Positions 37,316 through 46,448 of a DNA stretch of 64,000 nt are shown here, in pieces (position 1 is the first letter of the stretch; every line of letters begins with the position of its first letter). Under the pieces are notes generated by a model. It was not told where the DNA came from. It saw only the letters and a list, made by a program, of their open reading frames with translations, and made no database searches. This stretch comes from Sphingomonas prati (GTDB lineage: Bacteria > Pseudomonadota > Alphaproteobacteria > Sphingomonadales > Sphingomonadaceae). The stretch covers positions 930,001 through 994,000 of the forward strand of contig NZ_BMJP01000001.1 of NCBI RefSeq assembly GCF_014643515.1, in the 5' to 3' direction. Made by a program: the position numbers and the translations under genes.

Positions 37316-39138
37316 GCAAGCTCGGTTTGGCCGGAGTGCGGATCTACGGTGTCGCTGCTCTAACGGCTGTTGCCGCTTTGCTACTTGGTCTGGTCTTGTT
37401 GCAAAGCAGCGCCCGTTCGCAGGATGCGTTCAACTGGGTCAAGCATACTCAGGAAGTCATCATCAACCTTGATGGGGTGGAGAGCCGGCTGAGCCAGGCG
37501 GAATCACGCCTGCGCGGCTATCTGATGAGCCGGGACACAAGCTACCTCGCCGGCTTCAGCGGCGATCTGATCGAAGCGGACGCGTTTGTCGCGAGGCTCG
37601 GCGCGCTCGTCCTCGACAATCCCGCTCAAAAAGCCCGTGCCGCCCGGCTGACCAGACTCACGGCTGAGAAGAGCCGGGTCATGGCCCGCGCCGCGCACCG
37701 GATGCAGCTCAGTGCGCCCGACAGCTTGCCCGACGCCGCAGAACGCCGGCGTGGCCGGCTTTTGATGACCGCCGTCATGCGGGAAGTCAGTGCGATGCGG
37801 AACGCGGAACGCCGGCTTCTCGCGCTGCGGACAAGCGAAGCGCAGACCGAAGTGCGTGAAGTCCGCGCGCTCCTGCTATATGGATTGCCCCTCCTCGCCT
37901 TGCTGATCGGGGGCATCGCATGGTTGATCCGGACAAGCATTTCGAAGCCGCTTGCTGATCTTCTCGACGTGGTGACCCGGTTCGGGACGGGTGATCGCGC
38001 TGCACGTGCATCGACGGTGGGGCGCAGCGCCGAGTTCCGAAGACTGGCCGCCGCCTATAACGACATGGCGGATCACCTTGTCCGTGCGATCGACACCCAG
38101 GACGCCCGCCAGCATTCGAACCAACTGCTGAGCGAGATGGCGCAACGGCTGCAGGCCATCCAGCATGACGGTGAACTGGCCGAGGTGCTCGAGTGCTTTA
38201 TGCCGCAGCTGCTCGCCGACGTTGCCGGTGCCGTGTACGTCCACAATCATTCGCGCAACATGCTCCTGCGCGTTGCATGCTGGGGCAATCCCGAGACGAC
38301 GCCGGAAATGTTTCCGCCCGATCATTGCTGGGGCTTGCGACGCGGTCAAAGTCATGTCGTCGCAAATCCCGGCGCCGATCTGGCCTGCGTACACGCTGCG
38401 AGGTCTTCGATCGAACGACGCTGCGAGCCGCTTCTCGCCGGCGGGGAAGTCCTCGGGCTGATCTATGTCGAGGGCGCCCTCATCGAGGAAAACGGCTTCC
38501 GGCTCGGCGTGCTGATGAAGAATGTCGCGCTCGCCCTGGTCAATGACAATCTCCGCTCGCGCCTGCGCGAACAATCGATCCGCGATCCGCTCACCACGCT
38601 GTTCAACCGGCGCTACATGGAGGAGGCGCTGGCCCTGGAAACGTCGCGCGCGGAGCGGAATGGCACGCCGCTGTCGATCGTGATGTGCGATGTCGATCAT
38701 TTCAAGCGCTTCAACGACGGCCATGGTCATGAGGCGGGCGATCTGCTGCTGGCCGCGGTGGCCGCGCTGATCCAGACGCATTTTCGGCAAGGTGACGTGG
38801 TGTGCCGCTATGGCGGCGAAGAGTTCACGGTGATCGCCCCCGGCGCGTCGGCCATCCTCATTCACCAGCGGGCGGAGGCGCTCCGCCTGGCTGTCCGGGA
38901 GATGACCGTCGAGCATCACGGCCGCCGGCTCGGACCCGTGACGATGTCGTTCGGGATCGACACCTGGTCGGCGGTCGGCGACCGGCCACTCCAGACGTTG
39001 CTTGGCGAAGCCGACCGCGCGCTGTTCCGCGCCAAACGCCATGGTCGCGACCGCGTCGAGTTCGCGGCAGAGGCCCAACCCCTGGAGACCACGCGGCAGG
39101 ACAGTTCGACAAGCGCCTCGCTGGCTCGGACGGCATAG
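37312..39138 (+). CDS. CHASE3-HAMP-GAF-GGDEF diguanylate cyclase
   Basis: A 608-residue membrane protein. A first helix (VAALLLGLVLLQ) is followed by a CHASE3-type sensor region (FNWVKHTQEVIINLDGVESR, about 35-165), a second helix near 186-208, HAMP, a GAF domain and a GGDEF domain. The active site reads RYGGEEF near residue 500, preceded by DPLTTLFNRRYMEE and DHFKRFNDGHGHEAGD, so cyclase activity is expected. It should make cyclic-di-GMP in response to an envelope or intracellular signal. The start is uncertain (GTG 37312 or TTG 37195). Confidence 0.85.
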   Translation: MSKLGLAGVRIYGVAALTAVAALLLGLVLLQSSARSQDAFNWVKHTQEVIINLDGVESRLSQAESRLRGYLMSRDTSYLAGFSGDLIEADAFVARLGALVLDNPAQKARAARLTRLTAEKSRVMARAAHRMQLSAPDSLPDAAERRRGRLLMTAVMREVSAMRNAERRLLALRTSEAQTEVREVRALLLYGLPLLALLIGGIAWLIRTSISKPLADLLDVVTRFGTGDRAARASTVGRSAEFRRLAAAYNDMADHLVRAIDTQDARQHSNQLLSEMAQRLQAIQHDGELAEVLECFMPQLLADVAGAVYVHNHSRNMLLRVACWGNPETTPEMFPPDHCWGLRRGQSHVVANPGADLACVHAARSSIERRCEPLLAGGEVLGLIYVEGALIEENGFRLGVLMKNVALALVNDNLRSRLREQSIRDPLTTLFNRRYMEEALALETSRAERNGTPLSIVMCDVDHFKRFNDGHGHEAGDLLLAAVAALIQTHFRQGDVVCRYGGEEFTVIAPGASAILIHQRAEALRLAVREMTVEHHGRRLGPVTMSFGIDTWSAVGDRPLQTLLGEADRALFRAKRHGRDRVEFAAEAQPLETTRQDSSTSASLARTA

Positions 39139-39251
39139 CGATTACGGTAAATGACGCGCGGACGGTGACACGCGTTGTGCGTTTAATATCAAGGGCCTTC
39201 AATCTATTGTGAACACCTTGCGGCTAGTGACAGCGGCTGGGGAAACATTAA

Positions 39252-41216
39252 ATGTTCGAACGGCTGCCGCTTATCCGATCACGTCGCGTGCCGGCGTCCA
39301 ACGAATTCGTGCTCGAGCAGTACCGCGCCCTGCGTCGCCAGATCCCGTTGATGTACGCGCTGATGTTCATCAACGTGCTTTTCCTGGGCATTGCCACATT
39401 TCATGACGTGCCGTTTGGCATGAGTTTCGGTATCCCGGTCCTGTTGTCGGTCGCGATATTCGCACGGGCCTTTTTATGGCTACGCCGCAGGGCCGTGACC
39501 CCGGAACCACACATGGTGCGGCGATATCTCCGCGGTACGATTGTCACCGCGGCGGTCCTGAGCATTATCTTCGGCAGCTGGGGCGCCGTGCTCTTCTCGG
39601 AGGCGGACCAGTTCCGCAGCGTATCGATCGCGCTCTACGTGTTCGTCGGTGCGATCAGCTGCTGCTTCTGCCTGCAGGCACTGCCGATCGCGGGGTATCT
39701 CGTCGTGCTGTTCGGTGTCGTGCCGGTGACGGTCCGGCTGCTCGTTTCATCGGACTGGTCGCTTTTCAGCGTCGGCGCGAACTTCCTGATCGTGGCATTC
39801 CTGATCCTGCGAACCCTGTCGACGAGCCATGCCGGTTTCAAGCGTGTCCTGAGCGCGCAGGCCGATATGCTCGTCGAGCAGCAGCGGGCGCAAGCTGCCG
39901 AGCGTGTCGCGCAGGATCTTGCCTATCGTGACCCGCTGACCGGGCTGGCGAACCGGCGGGCCTTGCGCGAACGGCTCGACCAGCGCCTGGGCGGCGAGGA
40001 ACCGGCAGAACGGCTCTACCTCTTTCTCCTCGACCTCGACCTCTTCAAGGTGGTCAACGACACCTACGGACACTGCGTGGGTGACTGTCTGCTCGAGGCG
40101 GTCGCGCAGCGGCTGACGGCGATCGTCGGAGCCACCGGACAGGTCTACCGCCTGGGCGGTGACGAGTTTGCCGTGACGCTTGAATGTTTGGGGGCCGGCG
40201 ATGACATGGCGACCGCGCTCGCCGACCGCCTGATCCGCGACATGGCGGCTCCCTTTCCGATCGACCGCTATTCGCATCGGATCGGTGTCAGCATCGGCAT
40301 CTCCTGCTTTCCGGCACACGCATCAGACCCGAACGCGCTGCTGCAGCAAGCCGACATCGCCATGTACGACGCGAAATCCTGCGGGCGCGCGCGCCATCGG
40401 CTGTTCGGACCCGGCATGATCGAGCAGCTCGCCGCCCGGACGCTGACCGAGCGCCACATGCGTGCCGATTTCGGGACACGCGCCTTTCATCCTCACTATC
40501 AGCCGATCGTCGACCTTGCGTCCGGTCGGATCGTCGGCTTCGAGATGCTCGCCCGGTGGACGCGTGCCGACGGGACGATGATCGAGCCCAACCGCTTCAT
40601 TCCGATCATCGAGGAATGCGGGCTGATCGACCTGCTCATGCTCCACCTGCTCGAGCAGGTCTGCATCGACGCCAAGCATTGGCCGGCGGATCTCACGATC
40701 GCGATCAACGTCTCGCCGGTCCAGTTCCGTGATGGCGGGCTCTCGGACAAGATACTGGCCGTGCTCGCCCGCCAGGGGTTCCCGGCGCGCCGGATCAACG
40801 TCGAGATTACGGAGAATGCCTTGATCTCCGATCCCGCGGCAGCCGAACGGATCGTCAACGTGCTGCGATGCCACGGCGTCTCGCTCGCGCTCGACGACTT
40901 CGGCACCGGCTACTCCTCGATCCAGCATTTGCGCATGCTGCCCTTCGACAAGCTCAAGATCGACCGTTCCTTTGTCGGCAACATCGATACCGACGACGAC
41001 GCCAATCGCATGGTGGCCGCTATTATCGGGCTGGCGAAAAGCCTCGGGCTGAAGGTGGTCGCCGAGGGCGTCGAATCCGCGTCCGTGCGCGACCGGCTTT
41101 GCGAACTAGGATGCCACGAAGCGCAAGGGTATTTCCTCGGCGTGCCGATGGACGCACGACAAACCGGCAGCAAACTCTCTCACACATTATTGGTCGGCGA
41201 AGCGCGATGCCCATGA
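39252..41216 (+). CDS. Membrane GGDEF-EAL dual-domain protein
   Basis: A 654-residue protein. The N-terminal hydrophobic sensor region (about residues 30-190, with several helices) is followed by GGDEF (RLGGDEF near 301) and EAL domains. The EAL signature reads FEMLARW near 430, with Met for Ala but the catalytic Glu kept. Other phosphodiesterase residues are present: NVSPVQF, ITENALI, DDFGTGYSS, KIDRSF, VAEGVES and QGYFLG. It could both make and break cyclic-di-GMP. It follows the diguanylate cyclase gene by 113 bp. Confidence 0.93.
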   Translation: MFERLPLIRSRRVPASNEFVLEQYRALRRQIPLMYALMFINVLFLGIATFHDVPFGMSFGIPVLLSVAIFARAFLWLRRRAVTPEPHMVRRYLRGTIVTAAVLSIIFGSWGAVLFSEADQFRSVSIALYVFVGAISCCFCLQALPIAGYLVVLFGVVPVTVRLLVSSDWSLFSVGANFLIVAFLILRTLSTSHAGFKRVLSAQADMLVEQQRAQAAERVAQDLAYRDPLTGLANRRALRERLDQRLGGEEPAERLYLFLLDLDLFKVVNDTYGHCVGDCLLEAVAQRLTAIVGATGQVYRLGGDEFAVTLECLGAGDDMATALADRLIRDMAAPFPIDRYSHRIGVSIGISCFPAHASDPNALLQQADIAMYDAKSCGRARHRLFGPGMIEQLAARTLTERHMRADFGTRAFHPHYQPIVDLASGRIVGFEMLARWTRADGTMIEPNRFIPIIEECGLIDLLMLHLLEQVCIDAKHWPADLTIAINVSPVQFRDGGLSDKILAVLARQGFPARRINVEITENALISDPAAAERIVNVLRCHGVSLALDDFGTGYSSIQHLRMLPFDKLKIDRSFVGNIDTDDDANRMVAAIIGLAKSLGLKVVAEGVESASVRDRLCELGCHEAQGYFLGVPMDARQTGSKLSHTLLVGEARCP

Positions 41217-41352
41217 AGTCTTCTGGCGAGGAGGCGGCATCTCATATCGCTCGTCGCCCGTGCCTGATCTCCGCGCGGCCAGGTTGATCGCCGTCACGTC
41301 GGGGCAACCGTCTGTTCTCTCACAAGACGGAAGCGACATTGCGAGAGAAAGG

Positions 41353-41440
<88 letters not shown>

Positions 41441-41597
41441 GCAGAGGTCTTGCACCGTGCCTCGGGAGCGCGGCGGTGGTCCGAGCGGTGGCCTCTAGCG
41501 AAGCAGCGCGGCCTTGCCAAGCCTTGTTGCGCACCGCTTGGTCGCAGCCGCCCCCGCCCCTGCTTGCGATGGCGCCACAACGCTCTAAATTGAGGTC

Positions 41598-41981
41598 ATG
41601 ATCAAGAGCATCGCATTTTCCCCCGACCAGCAAGCGGCAAGCCGGACCGCACCCGCGATCTCCCACGCGCGGTTCGCGATCGGCGCGGTCGTGCGCCACC
41701 GTCTGTTCGAGTTCCGCGGCGTCGTGTTCGATGTCGACCCGACCTTCGCGAACAGCCAGGAATGGTATGACGCGATCCCGGAGGATATCCGGCCGGCGAA
41801 GGACCAGCCCTTCTACCACCTGCTCGCCGAAAACGCCGACAGCAACTATGTCGCCTATGTCAGCCAGCAGAATCTGGAACCGGACGAAAGCGACGAACCG
41901 ATCGATCACCCCGCCATCGCCGGGCTGTTCGACGGCTATGAGGACGGCCGCTACTCGCTGCGCCGCGAACACCGCCACTGA
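41598..41981 (+). CDS. hspQ: HspQ, heat-shock/hemimethylated-DNA-binding family protein
   Basis: A 127-residue protein with the HspQ/YccV core: FAIGAVVRHRLFEFRGVVFD, VDPTF, QPFYHLLAEN and YVAYVSQQNLEPD. In enterobacteria HspQ promotes Lon-dependent proteolysis and binds hemimethylated DNA. The N-terminal 25 residues are variable. The ATG follows TGAGGTC. It appears to be a single-gene unit after tRNA-Ser. Confidence 0.93.
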   Translation: MIKSIAFSPDQQAASRTAPAISHARFAIGAVVRHRLFEFRGVVFDVDPTFANSQEWYDAIPEDIRPAKDQPFYHLLAENADSNYVAYVSQQNLEPDESDEPIDHPAIAGLFDGYEDGRYSLRREHRH

Positions 41982-42096
41982 CCGTTGCGGGGCACGGTCT
42001 CGCCCCCGCCATGCGGCCGCGACGGGATAGTCCCGGTCGCGGGGCGCATAGCAAAGGTCGTTTGCCCGCAACTGGCGTCACCATCACCTTAGCGTG

Positions 42097-43434
42097 ATGA
42101 CAGCCACCACCACCGCCCCAAGCCGGTCGCCGCGCTTCGGCTTCGCCACGCAAGTGCTGGTCGGGGTGCTCGTGGGTCTTGCGCTCGGTTTCATCGCCCG
42201 GACCCTTGGCGGTGATGCTGCGAACCCCAACTGGCTGATGCGCGCACTCGACCTCACCGGGTCGATCTTCGTCCAACTGCTCCGCGCGCTCGTGCCGCCG
42301 CTTGTCTTCACCGCCATTGTCGCGTCGATCGCCAACATCCGGAATCTTCAGGGTGCGGCCGGGCTCGTCTGGCGGACGCTCCTGTGGTTCGGGATCACCG
42401 CGCTGATCGCGGTCTGCATCGGACTGGCGCTCGGCACGATCCTGCAGCCCGGCGTGAATTCCGGCCTTGCCCCCGGCACCGGGACCGTCCCCGATACCGC
42501 GGGCAGCTGGCTCGATTTCCTGAAGGGCATCATCCCGTCTAACCCGATCGGGCTGACCGTGTCGTCGCATCTCGACGCCGGCGGCGCGGTGGTCAGCAGC
42601 CTGTCGTTCAACGTGCTTCAGATCGTCGTCATCGCGCTGGTGATCGGCACCGCCGCCGTGCGGATCGGCGAGAAGAGCGACGCCTTCGTCGCGTTCAACC
42701 GCGCGTTCCTCGATATCGTCCGCAAGATCCTCTGGTGGGTCACCTGCCTGACCCCGATCGGCACCGCCGGGCTCCTGGGTACCGCGGTCGCCAAATATGG
42801 CTGGTCGACGCTGGCGCAGCTCGGTGCCTTCGCCGGCGCGGTCTATATCGGTCTCGCGATCGTGCTGTTCGTCGTCTACCCGCTCATCCTGATCGCCAAC
42901 GGCCTGCGCCCCGCCGCCTTCTTCGCGGGTGCGTGGCCGGCGATCCAGCTCGGCTTCGTCTCGCGTTCCTCGATCGGCACGCTGCCGGTGACGGAGGCGG
43001 TCACGATCTCGAACCTCGGCGTGCCGCAGGATTATGCCGCGTTCGCCGTGCCGCTCGCCGCCACGACCAAGATGGACGGGTGCGCCGCGATCTACCCCGC
43101 CATCGCCGGACTGTTCGTCGCACAATTCTACGGCATCCCGCTCCACCTGTCGGATTATTTCCTGATCGCGTTCGTATCGGTCATCGGGTCGGCGGCCACC
43201 GCGGGGCTCACCGGGGCGATCGTGATGCTGACGCTCACGCTGTCGACACTCGGCCTGCCGCTTGAGGGTGCGGGGCTCCTGCTCGCGATCGATCCGATCA
43301 TCGACATGGGCCGCACCGCGGTCAACGTGGCCGGCCAGGCGCTCGTCCCGACGATCGTGGCGAAACGGATGGGCATGCTGGATCAGGCGCGCTACGACTC
43401 GACCACCGCCACCGGCCTGCCCGAACTCGCCTGA
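42097..43434 (+). CDS. Dicarboxylate/amino acid:cation symporter (DAACS family)
   Basis: A 445-residue inner-membrane symporter of the GltP/DctA family. Signatures include LRALVPPLVFTAIVASI, SRSSIGTLPVTE (serine-rich hairpin), TTKMDGCAAIYPAIAG and LLAIDPIIDMGRTAVNVAG. Members import glutamate, aspartate or C4-dicarboxylates with Na+ or H+. Length is normal. The ATG at 42097 is used, with a GTG one codon upstream possible. No dedicated regulator lies next to it. Confidence 0.94.
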   Translation: MTATTTAPSRSPRFGFATQVLVGVLVGLALGFIARTLGGDAANPNWLMRALDLTGSIFVQLLRALVPPLVFTAIVASIANIRNLQGAAGLVWRTLLWFGITALIAVCIGLALGTILQPGVNSGLAPGTGTVPDTAGSWLDFLKGIIPSNPIGLTVSSHLDAGGAVVSSLSFNVLQIVVIALVIGTAAVRIGEKSDAFVAFNRAFLDIVRKILWWVTCLTPIGTAGLLGTAVAKYGWSTLAQLGAFAGAVYIGLAIVLFVVYPLILIANGLRPAAFFAGAWPAIQLGFVSRSSIGTLPVTEAVTISNLGVPQDYAAFAVPLAATTKMDGCAAIYPAIAGLFVAQFYGIPLHLSDYFLIAFVSVIGSAATAGLTGAIVMLTLTLSTLGLPLEGAGLLLAIDPIIDMGRTAVNVAGQALVPTIVAKRMGMLDQARYDSTTATGLPELA

Positions 43435-43471
43435 TTTCCGGCGCGAAAGACCGGTATTCGTCACCGAAAGG

Positions 43472-43499
43472 TTGACTTTCGACCCTGTGGCAGTTAGCC
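43472..43499 (+). promoter_or_regulatory. Candidate promoter of rplU-rpmA
   Basis: TTGACT at 43472-43477 is a good -35 box. The best -10 at normal spacing is TTAGCC (43494-43499, 16 bp spacer), which is weak. The position about 75 bp upstream of rplU suits a ribosomal-protein promoter with an untranslated leader. Confidence 0.4.
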
Positions 43500-43574
43500 G
43501 CGATTTCCTTCCGAACGGGATCGGCACGCAGTCGATTCCCGAACCGGACCAGCTTTGAAGAAGTGATGAGGGCC

Positions 43575-43919
43575 ATGTTCGCTATCGTGCGCACGGGCGG
43601 CAAGCAGTATCGCGTTGCCGCCGGAGACAAGATCGTCGTCGAAAAGATCGCGGGTGACGCGGGTTCGACGGTTTCGCTGGGCGACGTGCTGTTCGCCGGC
43701 AACGACGGCGCGGCGCAGGATGTCGCCGGCCTGACCGTGTCGGCCGAGATCATCGCGCAGGCGAAGGGCGAGAAGGTCATCGTCTTCAAGAAGCGTCGCC
43801 GGCACAACTACCGCCGGAAGAACGGGCATCGCCAGCACCACACCATCCTGAAGATCACCGCGATCGGCGATCACAAGGCACCGCAGGCGTCGGCTCAGCC
43901 TGCGTCCGCCGAAGCCTGA
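43575..43919 (+). CDS. rplU: Ribosomal protein L21
   Basis: A 114-residue large-subunit protein with the L21 signatures [20 protein letters not shown] and [20 protein letters not shown]. It has a short Ala-rich C-terminal extension. An in-frame start four codons upstream is rejected because [12 protein letters not shown] is the conserved N-terminus. It forms an operon with rpmA 23 bp downstream. Confidence 0.97.
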   Translation: MFAIVRTGGKQYRVAAGDKIVVEKIAGDAGSTVSLGDVLFAGNDGAAQDVAGLTVSAEIIAQAKGEKVIVFKKRRRHNYRRKNGHRQHHTILKITAIGDHKAPQASAQPASAEA

Positions 43920-43942
43920 TCCGCGAACCGGAGTAAGAAGAT

Positions 43943-44218
43943 ATGGCACATAAGAAAGCAGGCGGCTCCAGCCGCAACGGTCGTGACTCGGCCGGTCGCC
44001 GTCTTGGCGTGAAGAAGTTCGGTGGCGAAGAAGTGATCGGTGGCAACATCATCATCCGCCAGCGCGGCACCCGCGTCTATCCGGGCGTCAATGTCGGCAT
44101 GGGCAAGGACCACACGCTGTTCGCGCTGACCGAGGGCCGCGTCGTGTTCCACTCGGGCAAGCTCAGCCGCAAGTTCGTCAGCGTCGAAGCACCGGTGCTG
44201 GCCGAAGCCGCAGAGTAA
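43943..44218 (+). CDS. rpmA: Ribosomal protein L27
   Basis: A 91-residue large-subunit protein starting [20 protein letters not shown], the standard L27 N-terminus that reaches the peptidyl-transfer centre. It continues with [20 protein letters not shown] and has normal length. It is the last gene before a strong terminator. Confidence 0.98.
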   Translation: MAHKKAGGSSRNGRDSAGRRLGVKKFGGEEVIGGNIIIRQRGTRVYPGVNVGMGKDHTLFALTEGRVVFHSGKLSRKFVSVEAPVLAEAAE

Positions 44219-44268
44219 GCGCACTTCCGGGTCGTCCGACCCGGTCGTTTGCGAATGCTACAGATACC

Positions 44269-44307
44269 AAAAGGGAGGTCGGCACTCTGTGTCCGCCTCC
44301 CTTTTTT
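44269..44307 (+). terminator. Rho-independent terminator after rpmA
   Basis: AAAAGGGAGG (44269-44278) pairs perfectly with CCTCCCTTTT (44296-44305), followed by more T residues to 44307. It is a 10 bp stem with a T-run, the clearest intrinsic terminator in the window, about 50 bp after the rpmA stop. Confidence 0.93.
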
Positions 44308-44390
44308 GCGCCTCCCCTTCGTCCGCAAAAGCGTCGCCAAGTCGTCATGCGATCCGGCTAGTCCGCGCCGAACGAAAGGAGAGTGTTCCC

Positions 44391-44885
44391 ATGTTCGCAC
44401 GCACAGACAGGCTGCTGCTCAGGCCCGGCTGGGCCGACGATGCTGAGATCCTGGCATCCGCCCTCGCCCGCCCGGCAACCCCGTTCGCATCCACTTTGGC
44501 CCCGGCACGCTTCCATGATCGGGCTCACGCGCTACTCGCCCGGCCAGCGAAGTTCGACCGCCCGGCACTGCTGATGATGGAGCGCACAGGCACCGGCTCC
44601 GAACTCGTCGGCACCATCGCGCTCGAGGATCGTCAGGGCCGAGTCACGCTCGACTGCTGGGTCCGCGCCGACCGCCGCAACCGCGGCTGCGCCACCGAGG
44701 CCGCACGCGCAATGATCGCGATCGCCGCAATGCTCGGCCTGACGCAACTGGACGCGGCTCCGGACGGTGAACCGGCCGCAACCGCCCTGCTCCGCAAGCT
44801 CGGCTTCCGCTTCACCGGTGCGACCGCCATTCTCCACCTGGAACCGGACCCGCACGGCGGGCCGGTCCACCTCCTCGCCGCGTAA
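44391..44885 (+). CDS. GNAT-family N-acetyltransferase
   Basis: A 164-residue RimJ-like acetyltransferase: MFARTDRLLLRPGWADDAE, VGTIALEDRQGRVTLDCWVR, RNRGCATEAARAMIAIA and ALLRKLGFRFTG. The RGCATEA loop is the acetyl-CoA binding turn. The ATG at 44391 has a GGAG site. It lies between the rplU-rpmA terminator and a convergent gene, so it is probably its own unit. The substrate is unknown. Confidence 0.85.
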   Translation: MFARTDRLLLRPGWADDAEILASALARPATPFASTLAPARFHDRAHALLARPAKFDRPALLMMERTGTGSELVGTIALEDRQGRVTLDCWVRADRRNRGCATEAARAMIAIAAMLGLTQLDAAPDGEPAATALLRKLGFRFTGATAILHLEPDPHGGPVHLLAA

Positions 44886-44892
44886 CGAACCG

Positions 44893-45723
44893 TTACGCGG
44901 TTGCGAGCAGTCGCTCGGCCTGCACGATTAGCGGCCGGTCGTCCTCGTTCCACGGGTGGAAGCCCGGCATGAAATAGGCGAGCCACGCCCCCGCGATCCG
45001 CCGCACCAGCCCCGGCGCCACGAACGCCGCGTGGAACAACCCCCACCCCGCCCGCCATCCGATGATCCCGTCCTGCGCCAGCAGGTCCAGCGCACCGCGC
45101 GTTCGATCGACCATGAAGTTCTGGGTGACGAGCAGCATCACCTTCGCCTTGACCGACCAGCGCTTCCACCGCGACCAGCCCTTCGTCGCATGCAGCCAGG
45201 TGTCGTATGCGACGCCCTTGTGCTCGATCTCCTCGATCGCGTGCCAGCGCCACAGCGCGGCGGTCTCCGGCTCTGCGCGGTCCAGATGCGCTGGATCGGC
45301 CAGCAACGCATGCGCCAGGATCGCGGTATAATGCTCAAGCGCCATCGTCACCGCCAGACTGGCGATCGCCGGTCGCGTGCGGATCACCGCCAGCCGCGCA
45401 TCCACCGCCGCCTCCAGCCGGGCGACGTCGTAGCCGGCATCGGTGACGCGCCGGTTGAACGCGACATGCTCGCGCGTGTGCATCACCTCCTGCTTCACGA
45501 ATGCGGCGATTTCGGCGGCCAGCCGCGGCTCCGTACCGTCCCGAAAAGCCCGCACCGATTCGACGAAGAACGCCTCGCCTTTCGGAAAGGTGACAGAGAG
45601 CGCATTGTAGATCGCCGTCTGATAGGGGTCGCCCGCCAGCCAGTGGCGGTCCTGCGGAGCGCCCCGTCCGAACCGGCGGTCGCGCGGGGTGATCGACAAA
45701 TCGGCCGGACTGTGGCTTTGCAT
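44893..45723 (-). CDS. PF10118-type predicted metal-dependent hydrolase
   Basis: A 276-residue protein with Glu/His motifs that suggest a ferritin-like di-metal site: FFVESVRAFRDG, FVKQEVMHTREHVAFN, ALEHYTAILAHALL and WHAIEEIEHKGVAYDTW. This layout matches the uncharacterised metal-dependent hydrolase family. The ATG at 45723 is chosen. It is divergent from a TetR gene with overlapping control elements, so it is likely that regulator's target. Confidence 0.85.
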   Translation of the reverse strand: MQSHSPADLSITPRDRRFGRGAPQDRHWLAGDPYQTAIYNALSVTFPKGEAFFVESVRAFRDGTEPRLAAEIAAFVKQEVMHTREHVAFNRRVTDAGYDVARLEAAVDARLAVIRTRPAIASLAVTMALEHYTAILAHALLADPAHLDRAEPETAALWRWHAIEEIEHKGVAYDTWLHATKGWSRWKRWSVKAKVMLLVTQNFMVDRTRGALDLLAQDGIIGWRAGWGLFHAAFVAPGLVRRIAGAWLAYFMPGFHPWNEDDRPLIVQAERLLATA

Positions 45724-45742
45724 CACGATATCCCGGTGGCTT

Positions 45743-45784
45743 TTGACAGGATTGTTAGTACGATGGAACCGACAATAGTGTCAA
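45743..45784. promoter_or_regulatory. Long interrupted palindrome over the TetR start codon
   Basis: TTGACA (45743-45748) and ATTGT (45751-45755) are mirrored by ACAAT (45772-45776) and TGTCAA (45779-45784). The symmetric block covers the TetR ATG at 45763 and the gap to the divergent hydrolase gene. It may be an operator, and TTGACA could double as a -35 box. Confidence 0.5.
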
Positions 45785-46398
45785 CGCGCACGCGTCTAAC
45801 CGCCGCAGACAGCAAGGAAGCGGCGATCGCCGCCGCCCGCGCGCTGCTGATCGAGGATGGGCCGCAGGCCGTGACGCTGAAGGCCGTGGCCGCGCGGATC
45901 GGCAAGAGCCACGCGAACCTGCTCCACCATTTCGGCTCCGCCGCCGGCCTGCAGAGCGCGCTCGCCGCGTCGATGGCCGAACGCATCACCGCCCGCATCG
46001 AGGACGCCGTCCGCAAGGCGCGCGCCGGGGAAGCGGACCCGCGGATCATCGTCGACCTGACCTTCGACGCGTTCGACAGCGAGGGGGCCGGGGCACTGGC
46101 CTCCTGGATGATCCTGTCGGGCGATCGCGGTTCGCTCGATCCGATCATGGATGCGATCCACAAGGTGGTCGAGGCGCTGGGCGATCATCAGGGCGAACCG
46201 GTCGCGCCGCTCACCCTCTCGCTGGTGCTCAGCGCGCTCGGCGACGCGCTGCTCGGCGATCCGGTCTCGCGCGCGCTCGGCCTGCCGCGCGGCACCGCGC
46301 GCGACATGGCCGTCGCCCAGTTAATCGCGTCCGCGACGCGCCCCGCCAAGCCGGACGCCAAGGACGATACCAAACCGGCGCCTGCCGCCCCCGAATAG
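45763..46398 (+). CDS. TetR-family transcription regulator
   Basis: A 211-residue regulator with a TetR HTH (IAAARALLIEDGPQAVTLKA, VAARIGKSHANLLHHFGSAA) and an Ala/Pro/Lys-rich C-terminal tail. It is divergent from the PF10118 gene with a palindrome across its start, so autorepression and control of that gene are likely. It is followed after 50 bp by obgE, with no obvious functional link. Confidence 0.88.
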   Translation: MEPTIVSTRTRLTAADSKEAAIAAARALLIEDGPQAVTLKAVAARIGKSHANLLHHFGSAAGLQSALAASMAERITARIEDAVRKARAGEADPRIIVDLTFDAFDSEGAGALASWMILSGDRGSLDPIMDAIHKVVEALGDHQGEPVAPLTLSLVLSALGDALLGDPVSRALGLPRGTARDMAVAQLIASATRPAKPDAKDDTKPAPAAPE

Positions 46399-46448
46399 CA
46401 CGGCCGATCGCGGTTCCGTTTCGGCCGTGTTTCGGCTAAGGGCGCGCG

